From Solimonas marina (lineage in GTDB: Bacteria > Pseudomonadota > Gammaproteobacteria > Nevskiales > Nevskiaceae), in assembly GCF_012241385.1 (NCBI RefSeq), contig NZ_JAAVXB010000007.1, positions 62,001-126,000 of the forward strand: a stretch of 64,000 nt of DNA. Reading direction: 5' to 3'. The translations under genes and the position numbers were made by a program. Of this stretch, positions 48,626 to 57,122 are shown one piece after another. The notes below the pieces were generated by a model. It ran no database searches. It saw only the letters and a list, made by a program, of their open reading frames with translations, and had not been told where the DNA came from. Every line of letters starts with the position of its first letter. Within the stretch, counting starts at the first letter, position 1.

Positions 48626-50386
48626 ATGTCCCGATGGTTTATGACTGACACCCAGAAGCGCAGCGGCTTCGGCCTGATCTGGCGCATCATCACCGCGGTA
48701 CCGCCGGGGCGTAACGCACTGGTGGCGCTGGCGATCACCTTTGCCGGCGCCGCTGAAGGCATCGGCATCGCCACGGTGCTGCCGCTGGTCGCGGTGCTCG
48801 GCGACAACGCCTCGAAGTCCAATGCCCTGAGCAAGGCGATCCTCTCCGTACTCGATGCGATCGGCCTGCCGCACGATCCGATCCTGCTGCTCTGCATCAT
48901 CGGCGGCGGCTTGCTGACCAAGGCAGCGGTGACCTTGCTGGCGCTGCGTCTGGTCGGCCGCACGGTCGCCGAGGTCGTCGCCAATCTGCGCCTGGAGCTG
49001 ATCGACGCGGTCATGCGCGCACGCTGGAGCTTTTACGTGCGCCAGCCGGTCGGCCGGTTCTCCACCGCACTGAGCGGCGAGGCGCAGAAAGCCGGCGAAG
49101 CCTACAACGGCATGACGCAGATGTTCTCGCAGTCGACGCAGGCGCTGATCTACCTGATGATCGCCGCGGTCGCCTCGTGGCGCCTGGCGCTGCTGGCAGT
49201 GCTGGTCAGCGCCATCATGATCGTCTCGCTCAACCGCCTGCTAGTCGCGTCGAAGAACAATGCCCGCGCGCAAACCGGCCGCATGCGCTCGCTGGTGTCA
49301 CGTCTGACCGATGTACTGGTCGGCATCAAGCCGATGAAGGCGATGGCGCGCCAGGCGCGCTTCAATGCGCTGTTCACCGAGGACCTCAAGGCGATCAAGA
49401 AGTCGATTCGCCGCCAGGTCTTCGCCAAAAACACCAACAAGGCGCTGCAGGAACCCATCCTCGCGCTGTGCCTCCTGATCGGCATCTACTTCGCGTTGAA
49501 GGTGTTCGCGATGCCGGTTGGCGAGGTCATCGTCATGGGCCTGCTGCTGACCAAGACCGTGTCGGTGGTCGGCAAGGCGCAGCAGGAATTGCAGAACATC
49601 TACGCCAATGAGAGCGGCTTCTCGGCCGTCTATGAAGTCACCGACGCCGCCCGCGCCGAGCGCGAGACCGCCAGCGGCAAGGCGGTGCCGACACTCGAAC
49701 GTGGCTTTGCATTCGACGACGTGTCGTTCGCATTCGGCGAGCGTCAGATTTTGCGTCACGCCAGCTTCACCGTGAATGCGGGCGAGATCATCGCCCTGAC
49801 CGGGCCTTCCGGCGCTGGCAAGACGACGCTGGTCGACTTGCTGCTCGGCCTGCAGGAACCGGCCGAAGGCACCGTGCGTGTGGACGGCGTGCCCCTGCAT
49901 GAGATCGACGTGCTGAAGTGGCGCGCGCAGACCGGCTACGTCCCCCAGGAATTGATCCTGTTCCACGACTCGGTGTTCGCCAACATCACCCTGGGCCAGC
50001 CGGAGTTCTCGCATGAGGATGCCGAGCACGCTCTGCGTCGGGCCGGTGCCTGGGACTTCGTCGCCAATCTGAGCGATGGCATCGACACCATCGCCGGCGA
50101 ACGCGGTGCGTTGTTGTCCGGCGGCCAGCGCCAACGCATCGCGGTCGCGCGCGCGCTCGTGCACCGTCCGAAGCTGCTGATCCTCGACGAGGCGACCAGC
50201 GCGCTCGACCCGCAGACCGAGCAACTGATCGTGCGCAACGTCTGCCAGCTGGCGCGGGAAAAGGGCCTGACCGTGCTGGCGATCTCGCACCACCCGGCCT
50301 GGGTCGAGGTCGCCGACCGCGTGTTGCGCCTCGAAGACGGCGATCTCGTCGAGCAGCTGCATGAGGGGCAGCGCGCGGCCGTCTGA
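48626..50386 (+). CDS. ABC-type lipid/drug exporter (fused permease-ATPase)
   Basis: This is a 586-residue half-transporter of the MsbA type. Six hydrophobic helices lie at about 25-325. The ATPase domain has Walker A GPSGAGKTT (393-401), signature LSGGQRQR (498-505), Walker B LLILDEATSALD and the switch histidine in ISHHP. It should dimerise to flip a lipid or other amphiphile across the inner membrane. It is the first gene of the sphingolipid region, so a ceramide lipid is a plausible substrate, but this rests on position. An alternative ATG is at 48641; a TATACT -10-like box lies at 48596-48601. Confidence 0.9.
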   Translation: MSRWFMTDTQKRSGFGLIWRIITAVPPGRNALVALAITFAGAAEGIGIATVLPLVAVLGDNASKSNALSKAILSVLDAIGLPHDPILLLCIIGGGLLTKAAVTLLALRLVGRTVAEVVANLRLELIDAVMRARWSFYVRQPVGRFSTALSGEAQKAGEAYNGMTQMFSQSTQALIYLMIAAVASWRLALLAVLVSAIMIVSLNRLLVASKNNARAQTGRMRSLVSRLTDVLVGIKPMKAMARQARFNALFTEDLKAIKKSIRRQVFAKNTNKALQEPILALCLLIGIYFALKVFAMPVGEVIVMGLLLTKTVSVVGKAQQELQNIYANESGFSAVYEVTDAARAERETASGKAVPTLERGFAFDDVSFAFGERQILRHASFTVNAGEIIALTGPSGAGKTTLVDLLLGLQEPAEGTVRVDGVPLHEIDVLKWRAQTGYVPQELILFHDSVFANITLGQPEFSHEDAEHALRRAGAWDFVANLSDGIDTIAGERGALLSGGQRQRIAVARALVHRPKLLILDEATSALDPQTEQLIVRNVCQLAREKGLTVLAISHHPAWVEVADRVLRLEDGDLVEQLHEGQRAAV

Positions 50387-50637
50387 GCCTGGGCGCGTGT
50401 CGCGCCGCGCGAGCGAGCTGCCGCCATCCTGCAATTCGCAACACCGGCCTCAAAACGCTGGGACGCCGCCAGCCGTTCAGCCTTCGGGCCTACGGATTGC
50501 TTGCGGATTGCCCGATGGCCGGCCGCGCGGCCAGACACCACCCATTCACGTCTGTCGGGCCATAGCACGCGCACGCCCCCCGCGCGTTATCATATGAGGT
50601 CTTGAGCAGGCGCCGGGGGGCGCGGGATCAGGCGTCT
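50387..50637. other. Gene-free region between the ABC exporter and acyl-AMP ligase
   Basis: No gene and no strong terminator are visible in these 251 bases. A TATCAT -10-like box at 50588-50593 could belong to the acyl-AMP ligase, without a convincing -35. Confidence 0.4.
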
Positions 50638-52398
50638 ATGCACGATATAAGCGAATTTCGACCATCGATGAACGATATTGCGAACCCCGCGAATGCGGTT
50701 CTATTCGTGGACGGTAGCCCGTTCAACACCTTGAACGAGGCACTGGATCTGGCCGCCACGAGCGGCGCCGGAATGAATTTCTATTCTGGCCGAGGCGAGT
50801 TGATCGAAGCCCTGGATTACAGCCGCCTGCGCACCGAGGCCATTGATCTGGCCCGCCACCTGCTCGCCAGCGGCCTGCAGCCGGGCGATCGCGTCGGCGT
50901 CATCGCCGAGACGGACGGTGACTTTGCGCGCGCGTTCTTTGCGTGCCAATACGCCGCGTTGGTGCCGGCGCCGCTGCCGCTGCCGGCCGCGCTGGGCGGC
51001 CGGCCGCAGTACCTTGAACACATTCACGGCATGCTCGACAGCGTCGGCGGCACGGCGCTGCTGGCGCCGATCACGCTGGCGGAGTGGGTCGAGGATATCG
51101 GCCGCGCGCTGTCGCTGCGCTTCTGCGGCACGGTCGCTCAACTCAAGGACACGGTCGCCCCGTATACCGGCGAGCTGCCGAAGGTCGCGCCGGACGCCCT
51201 CGCCTACCTGCAGTTCTCGTCGGGTAGCACGCGCTTCCCGCAGGGCGTCGCCGTCACGCATCGCGCCGTCGTCGCCAACATCGAAGCGATTGCCGCGCAT
51301 GGCCTGATGATCAGCCGCCGCGACCGCTGCGTGTCATGGCTGCCGTTCTATCACGACATGGGACTGGTCGGTTTCCTGCTGACGCCGCTGTGCTGCGCGA
51401 TTCCGGTCGACTTCGTCGCCACGCGCGAATTCGCGCGCCGACCGCTGACCTGGCTGCAGCTGATCAGCCGCAACGGCGGCACGCTGTCGTTCAGCCCGAG
51501 CTTCGGCTTCGAGTTGTGTGCGCGTCGCGCCGAAAACGGCGCACCGGCCGGCCTCGACCTGTCGAGCTGGCGTGGTGCCGGCATCGGTGGCGACATGGTG
51601 CGTCCGGCACCGCTGCAGGCCTTCTCCGAACGTTTCGCCGCGAGCGGCTTCAACCCCGGTGCGTTCGTCCCGAGCTACGGCATGGCCGAGGCATCGCTGG
51701 CGCTGTCGTTTACGCCGCTGAACCGCGGCGTGCGCATCGATCATCTGGACATCGATGCGCTCGAACGCCAGGGTCGCGCGGTCGCGGCGGCAGCGGGCGC
51801 CTCGCGCAGCCGCAGCTTCGTATTCTGCGGCCCCATCCTGCCCGGCCACGCCGTCGAAGTCCGTAACGAAGATGGCACGACACTGGGCGAGCGCCAGATC
51901 GGCCGCATCTACGTCCGCGGCCCGAGCCTCATGCAGGAATACTTCGCGCGCCCGGATGAAACCGCGCGCGTGATCGCCGACGGCTGGCTCGATACCGGCG
52001 ATCTCGGCTACATCGCCGACGGCGAGATCGTCATCACCGGTCGCGCCAAGGACCTGATCATCGTCAACGGCCGCAACATCCTGCCGCAGGATCTTGAATG
52101 GACCGCGGAAGGTGAAGTCATCGGCCTGCGCAGCGGCGATGTCGCGGCGTTCTCGGTTGACGACGGCGAAGGCGAGCGTGTGGTGGTGCTGTTCGAATGC
52201 CGCAGCAACGACCCGCAGGCTCGTGAAGCACTCGGCGCCGAAGTGGCCGGCGTGCTGCGTACCCGCCACGGTGTGCATGCCGACGTGGTACCCGTGCCAC
52301 CGCGGACGCTGCCGCAAACCTCGTCGGGCAAGCTCAGCCGCGCACGTGCGCGTCAGCTCTACCTGAAGGGCGCGTTCGAGGCCGTGCGTGCCGCCTGA
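50638..52398 (+). CDS. Fatty acyl-AMP ligase / acyl-ACP synthetase (AasR-like)
   Basis: This is an adenylating enzyme expected to activate a fatty acid and load it on an acyl carrier protein. It has 586 residues from the ATG at 50638 (a further ATG at 50668). The AMP-binding motif LQFSSGSTRFPQG (191-203) is the acyl-AMP ligase form. FVPSYGMAEASLALSF and the C-terminal hinge region WLDTGDLGYIADGEIVITGRAKDLIIVNGRNILPQDLE are conserved. It overlaps the CerR-like gene by 11 bases, and an ACP is encoded 1.2 kb downstream. In Caulobacter a comparable synthetase supplies acyl-ACP for ceramide synthesis. Confidence 0.88.
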   Translation: MHDISEFRPSMNDIANPANAVLFVDGSPFNTLNEALDLAATSGAGMNFYSGRGELIEALDYSRLRTEAIDLARHLLASGLQPGDRVGVIAETDGDFARAFFACQYAALVPAPLPLPAALGGRPQYLEHIHGMLDSVGGTALLAPITLAEWVEDIGRALSLRFCGTVAQLKDTVAPYTGELPKVAPDALAYLQFSSGSTRFPQGVAVTHRAVVANIEAIAAHGLMISRRDRCVSWLPFYHDMGLVGFLLTPLCCAIPVDFVATREFARRPLTWLQLISRNGGTLSFSPSFGFELCARRAENGAPAGLDLSSWRGAGIGGDMVRPAPLQAFSERFAASGFNPGAFVPSYGMAEASLALSFTPLNRGVRIDHLDIDALERQGRAVAAAAGASRSRSFVFCGPILPGHAVEVRNEDGTTLGERQIGRIYVRGPSLMQEYFARPDETARVIADGWLDTGDLGYIADGEIVITGRAKDLIIVNGRNILPQDLEWTAEGEVIGLRSGDVAAFSVDDGEGERVVVLFECRSNDPQAREALGAEVAGVLRTRHGVHADVVPVPPRTLPQTSSGKLSRARARQLYLKGAFEAVRAA

Positions 52399-53368
52399 AG
52401 CGGCGGCTGAAGCGTCCGCTCGAGGTACCGTCGCCGTCACCGGGGCCACCGGTTTCATCGGCCGTCATCTGGTGCGCGCGCTGGCGCAGGCCGGCTGGCG
52501 GGTGCGCATGCTCGTCCGCCGCGATCCGGCCGGCGCCGATTGGGGCGGGCTGCAACTCGAACTGGTCGGCGGTGATCTGCGCAATGCCGACGCGGTGCGG
52601 CAACTGGTCTCGGGCGTCGATGCGGTCGTCCACCTCGCCGGCGTCATCAAGGCGCCGACCGAGGACGCCTTCATGCGCGTCAATTGCGATGCGACGCGCG
52701 CATTGGCCGAAGCCACCGCGAAGCACGCGCCGGCCGCCGCGTTCCATGGCGTCTCCAGCCTCGCGGCGCGCGAACCCGAGTTGTCGACCTATGCGCGCAG
52801 CAAACGCGCCGGCGAGGACGCCATTCTCCAGGTGCTTGGCGCGCGTGCCGGGATTCTGCGCCCGGCCGCCGTTTATGGCCCTGGCGACCGCGAAACCCTG
52901 GTGTTCTTCCAGCTCGCCGGCATGCCACGCGTGCCGCTGCTGGGCAACGATCGTGCGCGCCTGACGGTGATCCACGTCGCCGACCTGTGCGCCGCCATTG
53001 TCGATGCCGTGGCGGCCGGGCCGAATGGTCAGGTGCGGACGGTCTGCGACGCCCGCGCCGACGGCTACGGCTGGCGCGAGCTGATGGCCGCTGCCGCCGC
53101 TGCGATCGGGCGCCCCCATGCCAAGCAGATCCGCCTGCCGCGGGTGGTGCTCCGCAGCCTGGCCGGCGTCGGCGATGTGGCCCATCGTTTTGGCAACGAC
53201 AACATGCTCAGCTCGGAAAAGCTGCGCGAGCTGCTGCACGAAGACTGGTCGGTTGGCCTTGCCGAGCAGTACCGCTCGCCGACATGGCGCCCCCGCTTCG
53301 ATCTGCATTCCGGCTTCATCGATGCCGCATCGTGGTATCGTGACGCGGGCTGGCTGCCGGCGGGATGA
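52388..53368 (+). CDS. cerR: NAD-dependent epimerase/dehydratase family protein, CerR-like
   Basis: This is an extended short-chain dehydrogenase of 326 residues. The nucleotide motif is GATGFIG (19-25); the catalytic residues are Ser123/124, Tyr135 and Lys139 in STYARSKR. By context it is the reductase acting on the keto group of the Spt product, as CerR does in Caulobacter. The GTG start at 52388 lies within the end of the acyl-AMP ligase gene, showing tight coupling. Sequence alone cannot tell CerR from related sugar epimerases. Confidence 0.8.
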   Translation: MPPEAAAEASARGTVAVTGATGFIGRHLVRALAQAGWRVRMLVRRDPAGADWGGLQLELVGGDLRNADAVRQLVSGVDAVVHLAGVIKAPTEDAFMRVNCDATRALAEATAKHAPAAAFHGVSSLAAREPELSTYARSKRAGEDAILQVLGARAGILRPAAVYGPGDRETLVFFQLAGMPRVPLLGNDRARLTVIHVADLCAAIVDAVAAGPNGQVRTVCDARADGYGWRELMAAAAAAIGRPHAKQIRLPRVVLRSLAGVGDVAHRFGNDNMLSSEKLRELLHEDWSVGLAEQYRSPTWRPRFDLHSGFIDAASWYRDAGWLPAG

Positions 53369-53575
53369 CCGTCCGGTGACCGATACGCTACGCTGGCATG
53401 GCGACGATTGCAGCGTGATCGTTGCGTGGAGCCAGGAAATTTCTTACGATTTCCTTACAGCTTCACGAAGCTCAAACAAAGACTTATCGCGTTTCTCCGG
53501 CTGTGTCTCCGACGGCGCCCCGCTCCCCCGGCGCTCACGCTGTGCCGAAGTGCCCGCGACTGACACCTGACCGAT

Positions 53576-53830
53576 ATGAAACAGATCTCCGAGATTCGCG
53601 AACAGATCATCTCCGGCCTCGCACAGGCACGCCCCGATGCCCCAGACATCAACGGTTCGACGCGCATCGTGCAGGACCTTGAGCTCGACTCGGTTGCCGT
53701 CATGGACTTCATTCTCTCCGTCGAAGATCGCTTCGACATCTCGATCCCGCTCGATCGCGTCGCTGATATCGTGACGGTCGACGATCTGGCGCGCGTCGTC
53801 GAAGGCCTGTGCAACGCGGAACGCGCATGA
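53576..53830 (+). CDS. Acyl carrier protein of the sphingolipid locus
   Basis: This is an 84-residue acyl carrier protein. The phosphopantetheine attachment serine is Ser39 in LELDSVAVMDF. It differs from housekeeping AcpP and lies between the reductase gene and spt, so it is likely the dedicated carrier for the acyl chain condensed with serine. Its stop overlaps the start of a 34-codon micro-ORF, which in turn overlaps the spt start. Confidence 0.92.
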   Translation: MKQISEIREQIISGLAQARPDAPDINGSTRIVQDLELDSVAVMDFILSVEDRFDISIPLDRVADIVTVDDLARVVEGLCNAERA

Positions 53831-53928
53831 GCATGCGACACGGTGTTTTGCGCGAAGCGCAAATGGCGGCGGCAGCATGCGCTCTCATGAAGGCAGCCAC
53901 ACTTGAAGTCAGCGTAAGGGTGGGTGCA
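53827..53928 (+). repeat. 102-bp palindromic coding repeat, copy 1
   Basis: This is a single copy. It contains the hairpin TTTGCGC-GAA-GCGCAAA and an imperfect outer inverted repeat around GCATGC. It shares GAGCATGCGACACGGTG with the copies at 59249-59350 and 59351-59452. Its length is exactly 34 codons. Confidence 0.85.
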
Positions 53929-53931
53929 TGA
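53827..53931 (+). CDS. 34-codon micro-ORF made of repeat copy 1
   Basis: The ATG overlaps the acyl carrier protein stop (ATGA) and the TGA overlaps the spt start (ATGA), so the frame fills the gap exactly. The peptide begins MSMRHGVLREAQM and is Ala/Met-rich. It has no known family. Two more copies of the same unit occur at 59249-59452. It may be a translated linker that keeps ribosome coupling rather than a functional protein. Confidence 0.6.
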   Translation: MSMRHGVLREAQMAAAACALMKAATLEVSVRVGA

Positions 53932-55169
53932 GCATTCTCGATAAGTTCGAACAGCTTCGGCATACCTTCGAGCGAGTCGGCAGCGGCGGCCACAATCCAT
54001 TTTCGGTCGCCTTCGATCGCATCGATTCGGCCACCGAGGGCGTCGTCGACGGTCGCCGCGTCATCCTGCTCGGCACCAACAATTATCTGGGTCTGACCTT
54101 CGATGCGCATGGCATCGAGGAATCGGTCCGCGCCGTGCAGACGCAGGGCACCGGCACCACCGGCTCGCGCGTCGCCAACGGCAGCTACGCCGGCCACCGT
54201 CAGCTCGAACACGATCTCGCGGCATTCTTCGGTCGCCGGCACGGCATGGTGTTCAGCACGGGCTACCAGGCCAACCTCGGCATGCTGTCGACCGTGGTCG
54301 GTCGCGGCGATCATCTGATCCTCGATTCCGACAGCCACGCCAGCATCTACGACGGCGCGCGCCTCGGGCACGCCGAAGTGATCCGCTTCCGTCATAGCGA
54401 TCCTGAAGACCTCTACAAGCGTCTGCGCCGCCTGCAGGGCACGCCGGGCAGCAAGCTGGTCGTCGTCGAAGGCATCTACTCGATGCTGGGCGACGTCGCA
54501 CCGCTGCGCGAGATTGCCGCGGTCAAGCGCGAGATGGGCGCCTATCTGATGGTCGACGAGGCCCACTCCATGGGCGTGCTCGGCGAGCACGGCCGCGGTC
54601 TGGCCGAAGCGGCGGGCGTCGAGGCCGATGTCGACTTCATCGTCGGCACGTTCTCGAAGAGCCTCGGCAGTGTCGGTGGCTTTTGCGTATCGGATATCGA
54701 AGGCTTCGATATCCTGCGCGTTGCCTCGCGGCCGTACATGTTCACCGCATCACTGCCGCCGGCGGTCATCGCCTCGACGCGCAGCGCGCTGCAGCGCCTG
54801 GCCGAAGACAAGGCCCTGCGCACGCGTCTGAACGACAACGCCCACCGTCTGCATGGCGGCCTGCAGCGCCTCGGCCTGCACGTCGGCCCGCACGTCAGCC
54901 CGGTGGTGTCGGTCGAACTCGAGGACGTCGAGGTCGCCGTACGCTGCTGGAATGCGCTGCTGGATGGCGGCATCTACCTGAATCTGGCACTGCCGCCGGC
55001 GACCCCGACCAGCCGCCCGCTGCTGCGTGCCAGTGTCAGTGCCGCGCACAGCCCGCAGCAGATCGACGCGGCCATCGAACAGTTCGCCCGCGTGACCCGC
55101 GAGCTGGGCGCGCTGCCGGCGGAAGCACCACAGATCGACTTCGCACCGGCCCACGCATCGGCCGGCTGA
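53928..55169 (+). CDS. spt: Serine palmitoyltransferase
   Basis: Spt condenses serine with an acyl thioester in the first committed step of sphingolipid synthesis. It is a PLP-dependent alpha-oxoamine synthase of 413 residues. The PLP lysine is Lys244 in GTFSKSLGSVGG, Asp210 in VDEAHSMGVLGEHGRG binds the pyridine nitrogen, and His137 in DSDSHASIYDG stacks on the ring. TGSRVANGSYAGHRQLE matches the Caulobacter-type Spt; KBL and BioF are the alternatives, and the ACP, acyl-AMP ligase and reductase neighbours argue against them. It is followed by a strong bidirectional terminator. Confidence 0.88.
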   Translation: MSILDKFEQLRHTFERVGSGGHNPFSVAFDRIDSATEGVVDGRRVILLGTNNYLGLTFDAHGIEESVRAVQTQGTGTTGSRVANGSYAGHRQLEHDLAAFFGRRHGMVFSTGYQANLGMLSTVVGRGDHLILDSDSHASIYDGARLGHAEVIRFRHSDPEDLYKRLRRLQGTPGSKLVVVEGIYSMLGDVAPLREIAAVKREMGAYLMVDEAHSMGVLGEHGRGLAEAAGVEADVDFIVGTFSKSLGSVGGFCVSDIEGFDILRVASRPYMFTASLPPAVIASTRSALQRLAEDKALRTRLNDNAHRLHGGLQRLGLHVGPHVSPVVSVELEDVEVAVRCWNALLDGGIYLNLALPPATPTSRPLLRASVSAAHSPQQIDAAIEQFARVTRELGALPAEAPQIDFAPAHASAG

Positions 55170-55178
55170 GCGTTGTTG

Positions 55179-55219
55179 AAAAAAGGCCGCCGGCGCGTCT
55201 ATGCGCCGGCGGCCTTTTT
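55179..55219. terminator. Bidirectional rho-independent terminator
   Basis: The 14-bp stem GGCCGCCGGCGC.../...GCGCCGGCGGCC has a six-base loop, with A and T runs outside. It separates the convergent spt and nucleotidyltransferase genes. Confidence 0.95.
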
Positions 55220-55251
55220 GTTGGCACACGCGACAGGCGCGCGATACGACG

Positions 55252-56190
55252 TCAGCGCAGCACGCCGCGCCGCCACAGCCGCCACAGCACCTTGGGTGCC
55301 GCCAGCACTGGGTGCCGGCGTTGCCAGTCGCTCAGCTCCAGCTTGTAGCCCGAGTGCCGCTCGATCTTCCACGCCAGATAGTCGGCGCCGTTGTCGAAGG
55401 TGAACGCCGCCTTCGCCAGCCGCGCGAGATTCAGCGGCTTGCCGGCCGCACGGCGCAGCCACCAGGCACGCTGTGCAGCGCGCCGTAGCGCGGCATCCAG
55501 CGTCGGCTGGTAGAGGCCAGCGGCTTCGGAATACGCCACTGCGCCGGCCTGCCAGGCCAGCGGCAGCAGTCGCGCATAGCGTGCGCCGTCGAACGCCAGC
55601 AGCGACTTGGCACGCGTGCCGCCACGCTCCACGCGCAATTCCACGGCATAGGTGTGCTGGTAGAGCGCCTGCCAGTAGTCGCCCGCCGCGCCGGACGCAG
55701 GCCCCAGCAGCGCCGCCCAACGGGCGGCAGTGACGACCGCCTGCGACAGATCGGCAACGACCCGCTCGCGCGTTGCCGCATCGCGTGCCCAGGCACAGGC
55801 GGCAGGCTGCGAGAAGCGCGCCCACATGGTCGTATCGATCGCACCCTCGCGCATGCCGCGGCGCAGCTGCGCGGGGCTGAGCACGGCAATCTTGGCGCGC
55901 AGACGACGATCGTCGATCGTCATCTCGACATACGAGACGCTGACCGGCAGCACGGCATTGGCCAGCGCCGCCGCCTGGCTGTCGTGCCAGCCACTGAGCG
56001 GATCAGCAACGACATAGAAATCGAGCAGCCCGTCGAGGTCGGCATCGCGCAGCGCCGAACCGTAGAACAGGATCGCCTGGGTGGCGGTACTGCGCTGCGC
56101 CAGCGCGGCAGCGAAGGCCGCAACCCGCGCATCGAGCGGCCGCGCCAACTCGTCGGCGAGCAGCGCCTGCAATTCACGGCGTGCGTTCAT
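55252..56190 (-). CDS. Pol-beta-type nucleotidyltransferase-like protein
   Basis: This is a 312-residue protein. Residues 41-60 (LFYGSALRDADLDGLLDFYV) fit the GS...DxD pattern of pol-beta superfamily nucleotidyltransferases. The rest is mostly helical, ending in basic residues (KVLWRLWRRGVLR) that may contact membrane lipids. It is the last gene of a three-gene minus-strand unit with a lipid kinase and a CDP-alcohol phosphatidyltransferase and overlaps the kinase gene (ATGA). It is probably a headgroup enzyme for the ceramide lipid; the reaction is unknown. Confidence 0.75.
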   Translation of the reverse strand: MNARRELQALLADELARPLDARVAAFAAALAQRSTATQAILFYGSALRDADLDGLLDFYVVADPLSGWHDSQAAALANAVLPVSVSYVEMTIDDRRLRAKIAVLSPAQLRRGMREGAIDTTMWARFSQPAACAWARDAATRERVVADLSQAVVTAARWAALLGPASGAAGDYWQALYQHTYAVELRVERGGTRAKSLLAFDGARYARLLPLAWQAGAVAYSEAAGLYQPTLDAALRRAAQRAWWLRRAAGKPLNLARLAKAAFTFDNGADYLAWKIERHSGYKLELSDWQRRHPVLAAPKVLWRLWRRGVLR

Positions 56191-57122
56191 GGCGTGACGA
56201 ATTCCAGTTCGGCGTCGGTATCGATCTCGACGATCCCGCTGGGCCCCGGCGCGAAGCGCTCACCGTCGATGATCAGCGGGTCCGAGTAAACCAGGCGGAT
56301 GCGCTCGGCACGGTCGCTGCGGTAGGCGCTGCGATCGCCGCGCGGCGGTCGGCCACGCAGCACCCGCGGCAGCGAGCGCAGCAGGCGTGGCGGCGGCGAA
56401 TCGATGTCGAGCCAGCGCAGCGGCGCCGCACTGCCCTCGCCGCCCCAGAACGGCCACAGTCCGAGCATCAGCTGATTGAGCGTCGTCGCCATGAAGATGA
56501 AACGTGCGCCTTGCCGCGGCGCGGCATCATCGATGGCGATCGACATCGATTCGGCACCGACCCAGCCGGGACGGCCCCAAGCGGCGCGCCACAGCGCCAC
56601 GGCGACGGTGACGATGACCGAGGCCTGGTGTGTGACGCCGCGCGTCAGCACACGCTCGTTGGCATGGCGCGTCGCCTGTGAAACCACCGCACCGCCACAG
56701 ACGAAGCCGAGCACGGGCAACACGTCGAGATCCGGCCAGCGCACGCGCAGCAAGCGACGCCGGGCGCGCTTCGAGAAGCGTTCATCGCTCGCTGCCTGCA
56801 GCAAGGCGTCGAATGCGGCCTGGCCGTAGCCGGCGCTACCGACGTCGGCACCGACGACATTGGCGTTGCCGGCACTCAGCACCGACACGCACGGCAGGCG
56901 CTCGCCATAGGCATGCGGCAGCATCGTCGTGACTTCGCGCAGCGTGCCGTCGCCGCCGCTGACGATCACCAGATCGACACCGCGCGCCACGAATCCACGC
57001 AAGGCCTTGAGCAGTTCGTCGCGCGAGGTCGGCGCCGCATACGGAAAATCCGGCGCGATGTGCAGCGCCGCCGAGGCCCGGTTCCGTTGACTGAGCGGGT
57101 TGTAGATCAGACCGGGCTGCAT
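56187..57122 (-). CDS. Lipid kinase (diacylglycerol/sphingosine-kinase fold), candidate ceramide kinase
   Basis: This is a 311-residue lipid kinase. The N-terminal YNPLSQRN and the nucleotide motif SGGDGTLREV (GGDGT at 56-60) define the DAGK catalytic domain; NANVVGADVG follows. In Caulobacter a protein with this domain (CpgB) phosphorylates ceramide, and this gene also neighbours spt. The start ATG overlaps the stop of the phosphatidyltransferase gene (TGATG). Substrate specificity is inferred from position. Confidence 0.85.
   Translation of the reverse strand: MQPGLIYNPLSQRNRASAALHIAPDFPYAAPTSRDELLKALRGFVARGVDLVIVSGGDGTLREVTTMLPHAYGERLPCVSVLSAGNANVVGADVGSAGYGQAAFDALLQAASDERFSKRARRRLLRVRWPDLDVLPVLGFVCGGAVVSQATRHANERVLTRGVTHQASVIVTVAVALWRAAWGRPGWVGAESMSIAIDDAAPRQGARFIFMATTLNQLMLGLWPFWGGEGSAAPLRWLDIDSPPPRLLRSLPRVLRGRPPRGDRSAYRSDRAERIRLVYSDPLIIDGERFAPGPSGIVEIDTDAELEFVTP

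Noticed and set aside
53827-53928. Repeat copy 1 as a pure REP element without coding meaning
   Set aside because: Exact 34-codon length in all three copies and preserved ATGA overlaps at both ends argue that the reading frame matters, so it is reported both as a repeat and as a micro-ORF.
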